From Actinomycetes bacterium (GTDB lineage Bacteria; Actinomycetota; Actinomycetes; Actinomycetales; Microbacteriaceae), in the NCBI GenBank assembly GCA_023386365.1, contig JAEWJX010000069.1:3582-67581 (forward strand): 64,000 nucleotides of DNA, in the 5' to 3' direction. The notes beneath the pieces are model-generated. The model did no database searches. It worked only from the letters and a program-made list of their open reading frames with translations, and had not been told where the DNA came from. Below, in pieces: positions 61,647-64,000 of the stretch; the stretch's first letter is position 1; each line of letters opens with the position of its first letter. Made by a program: the position numbers and the translations under genes.

Positions 61647-63298
61647 GCGGCCGGGTAGCAGACGGTCAGGGGCGCCGAGAGGCGACCGTCGCGGCGCAAC
61701 GAGATGTCGACGCAGAGCGGTGTGCCCTCCACGTAGCCGTCGACCACGACGGTGTCGCCCTCCACTGGATGCAGTTGCGGCTGGTCGGCCCGGCTCAGCT
61801 GCCACACCAGCAGGTCGCCGTCCTCCGGGTCGGCGTAGGTCACCGGGAAGGTGACCGTACCGCCGGAGGCGGTCGCCGCGCCGGCGAGCTCCGGCACCGG
61901 GATGGTGTCGGGCACCGCCGAGGTGGGCTCGCCACCCGGGGCGTTCGTGGGCTCCTGCTCATCGGGGCTGCCGCCGAAGAGCACGATGCCGAGCACGACC
62001 GCGGCGACCACGATCGCCGCGACCACGCTCACCGCGATCCCGACGATGAGGCCCTTCCGCGAGCGCGGCTCCTCATCCGTCTGCACCGGTTCGGGCTCGG
62101 GCGCCGCGACCGGGCCACGCGGGCGCACCACCGTTTCGGTCGCGACGGCGTCATGCGACTGCGGCGCGGCCGACGAGGCCACCGGTGTCGGCGGGGCGGC
62201 GACGCGCGCCGGCTCGACCGGCTGCGCCTCGACGGTCGTCGTGGAGCGCACGCGGGTCTCGTCGAGGTTCGGCGCGGGAGCTGCCACCGGCTGCGCCTCG
62301 ATCGTCGCCACCTGACGCACCCGGGTCTCGTCGTCGCCGCCCGTGTCGGCGGGACGCTCCGGAGTCTCCAGGTGCAGGTTCGGCACCTCCAGCTCGGTGC
62401 GTGCGTACCCGAGCTCCATCTCCACCCGCTGCAGCGCCCGACCGAACTCGAGCGCGCTCGCGAAGCGGTCCTCGCGCTCGGTCGCCATGCCCTTCTGCAG
62501 CACCGCGATCAGCGACCGCGGGATGTCGGTGCGGTCCATCGGGGTGATCGCGCCCCGCTCGATGCGTCCGATCAGGTCGAGGGTTCCGTTGGAGCGGCCG
62601 CGCACCTCGAACGGCGTCTGGCCCGCCAGCACGGTCCAGATCGTCGCGGAGAGCGAGAACACGTCGCTGCGCACATCCGGCGACGGGTCGTCTTCGAACA
62701 TCTCCGGCGGCGACCACGGCACCGACAGCCCGACCTGCCCGCTCGTTCCGCCCGTGCCGGTGTCGGCGAGGGCGTCCTGCACGGTGGTGGTGTGGGCGGG
62801 GAGCGCGTCGTCGACCGCCGACGAGATGCCGAAGTCGGTGAGAGCCGGCCACCCGTAGTCGTTGCCGAGCACGTTCGCCGGCTTGATGTCGCGGTGCAGG
62901 ATGCCGGCGAGGTGGGCCGTGTGCACCGCGCTCGACAGACGCACGCCGGTGCGCAGCGCATCCGCCACCGCCAGCGGCGCCTGCTTGCAGCGTTCCGCCA
63001 GGCTCGGTCCGGAGCAGTACTCCATGACGAAGTACGGGCGGTCGTCGGATGCGACATCGGCGTGGTAGATCGTGACGATGTACGGGTGCGCCGAGAGCTG
63101 CGCCATCAGGTTCGCCTCGGCGACGAACGCCGCACGGCTGGCGGCGGTGATCTCATCGAGCAGCAGCACCTTGACGGCGACGCGGCGCTTCGGCAGCTCC
63201 TGGTCGTACAGGAACACGTCGGAGAACCCGCCCGAGCCGAGCAGGCGCACGTAGCTGTAGCCGCGCAGCTCCGGCGGCGTCGACGCGGGACGCCGCAT
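61643..63298 (-). CDS. Membrane Ser/Thr protein kinase (PknB-type)
   Basis: A 551-residue receptor kinase. P-loop GSGGFSDVF (21-29), Lys43 in VAVKV, HRDIKPANVL (135-144) and DFG (155-157) are intact, so it should be active. After the kinase come two near-identical linkers, DETRVRQVATIEAQPV (323-338) and DETRVRSTTTVEAQPV (346-361), a membrane helix (416-441) and an outside beta-sandwich domain of about 85 residues in place of PASTA repeats. The repeats carry several Thr and may dock the two neighbouring FHA proteins. TGATG and ATGA overlaps join it to both. Confidence 0.92.
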   Translation of the reverse strand: MRRPASTPPELRGYSYVRLLGSGGFSDVFLYDQELPKRRVAVKVLLLDEITAASRAAFVAEANLMAQLSAHPYIVTIYHADVASDDRPYFVMEYCSGPSLAERCKQAPLAVADALRTGVRLSSAVHTAHLAGILHRDIKPANVLGNDYGWPALTDFGISSAVDDALPAHTTTVQDALADTGTGGTSGQVGLSVPWSPPEMFEDDPSPDVRSDVFSLSATIWTVLAGQTPFEVRGRSNGTLDLIGRIERGAITPMDRTDIPRSLIAVLQKGMATEREDRFASALEFGRALQRVEMELGYARTELEVPNLHLETPERPADTGGDDETRVRQVATIEAQPVAAPAPNLDETRVRSTTTVEAQPVEPARVAAPPTPVASSAAPQSHDAVATETVVRPRGPVAAPEPEPVQTDEEPRSRKGLIVGIAVSVVAAIVVAAVVLGIVLFGGSPDEQEPTNAPGGEPTSAVPDTIPVPELAGAATASGGTVTFPVTYADPEDGDLLVWQLSRADQPQLHPVEGDTVVVDGYVEGTPLCVDISLRRDGRLSAPLTVCYPAA

Positions 63299-64000
63299 CA
63301 GACCTCCTCGAGGGTCAGTTCGATGCCGCCGCCGAGGTCGATCGCCGTGCCGACGATGACGGGCGTGGGCTCACCCCCGCGCAGCTTCTGCCGCTCGCCG
63401 CCGGGGAGCACGATCGTGGTGCCGTTGCGGGAGTGCAGGTCGGTCACCACCACGGTGCCGCCCTCGAGCGCGAAGCGCACGTGGGAGCGCGAGATGTCCT
63501 GGTCGCCGCCCGACACCGTCACCAGGCGCGGCAGCTGCCCGGCGGGCACGTTCGACACACTCGGTGAACGCCCGAGCACGATCGGCTGGTCGAGGGGTTC
63601 GCGGGTGCCGCCCGGCAGCACGACCACCACCGCGGGCGCCTGCGGCGGCGCCTCCCCGCGGGGGCGTCGGCCGCCGCGCGTGCGGGTGATCGAGGTGGCC
63701 AGCACGGTGCTGCCGTCGTGGTCGCCGTCGAGGTCGACGTCCGGGTCGGTGTCGACGGATGCGATCGCCGGCTCCTCCTCAGACGGCTCGTCCGGACGCA
63801 CCGCGGCATCCTGCACCGAGCGGTACATCGTGTCTCCGAAGAGGTAGTCGTAGCCGCCGGATGCCGCCTCGGGCTCGTCGGTCTGCGCGGCCGGGGCTGC
63901 GGGGGCCGCGGGAGGCGGGGTGCCCACCTCGTCGAGAGCGACGACCGTCTCCTCCGGCACGGGCGGGGGCTCCGGCACGGGCTCCGGCACGGGCGCGGCG
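63298..64000 (-). CDS. FHA-domain protein, 5' end outside the window
   Basis: At least 234 C-terminal residues are visible. A Pro/Glu-rich acidic region precedes a canonical FHA domain (IVLGRSPSVSNVP, ISRSHVRFALEGGTVVVTDLHSRNGTT) at the C-terminus. The reading frame is open to the window edge, so the true start and any N-terminal domain are unseen. It shares one base with the kinase start (TGATG) and is likely a kinase substrate or adaptor. Confidence 0.82.
   Translation of the reverse strand, partial: AAPVPEPVPEPPPVPEETVVALDEVGTPPPAAPAAPAAQTDEPEAASGGYDYLFGDTMYRSVQDAAVRPDEPSEEEPAIASVDTDPDVDLDGDHDGSTVLATSITRTRGGRRPRGEAPPQAPAVVVVLPGGTREPLDQPIVLGRSPSVSNVPAGQLPRLVTVSGGDQDISRSHVRFALEGGTVVVTDLHSRNGTTIVLPGGERQKLRGGEPTPVIVGTAIDLGGGIELTLEEV

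Overview
The window is a gene-dense stretch (roughly 70% G+C) of an actinobacterial chromosome, most likely family Microbacteriaceae. Supporting signs are the G/C-ending codons, many ATGA/GTGA gene overlaps, many start codons sitting 6-7 nt behind a -10 box, coenzyme F420 genes, an actinobacterial thiL/ddl/gpsA/plsC/murA/leuDC neighbourhood, and an actinobacterial WXG100/FtsK locus. No rRNA, tRNA, CRISPR array, insertion sequence or prophage was recognised. No gap between genes exceeds about 210 bp, so there is no long unexplained stretch.

Layout. 1-5.05 kb: a reductive-pyrimidine/hydantoin operon on the minus strand (beta-ureidopropionase, dihydropyrimidinase, luciferase-like oxidoreductase, ABC permease cut by the window edge), with a divergent MocR-type regulator. 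5.1-9.6 kb and 14.3-16.2 kb: F420 biosynthesis (cofD, cofC, cofE), a proposed F420-0 ABC importer, and an F420-type oxidoreductase; a third luciferase-like enzyme lies at 23 kb. 9.6-14.2 kb: a MoxR-DUF58-transglutaminase triplet. 16.2-26.1 kb: accessory genes: a serine hydrolase, a ribbon-helix-helix regulator with a heptamer operator array in front of a DUF4097 protein and DrrAB-like exporter, an alcohol dehydrogenase, a TetR/hydrolase pair. 26.2-41.2 kb: core metabolism (coaD, recG, rsmD, thiL, ddl, gpsA, plsC, murA, leuD, leuC with a leucine-rich leader peptide).

41.3-64.0 kb: a minus-strand type VII-like secretion locus that also contains every element of the bifidobacterial 'PFNA' set (kinase, Fn3 protein, AAA ATPase, DUF58, transglutaminase). 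In transcription order: FHA protein, Ser/Thr kinase, FHA plus winged-helix protein, an 1857-residue Ig/Fn3 surface protein, MoxR, DUF58, a transglutaminase-like protein that has lost its catalytic Cys and His, an EssC-like FtsK ATPase that appears to start at CTG, a WXG100 protein, a second small helical protein, a 437-residue putative secreted/membrane protein, and three unknown proteins. Two near-identical 18-bp palindromes lie upstream of the giant-protein gene and of the WXG100 gene. They are the best candidates for a local regulon, possibly read by the FHA-winged-helix protein under kinase control.

The sequence itself supports the gene calls, motifs, overlaps and repeats. The functional links (regulator to palindrome, RHH protein to heptamers, pseudo-transglutaminase as scaffold) are inference.
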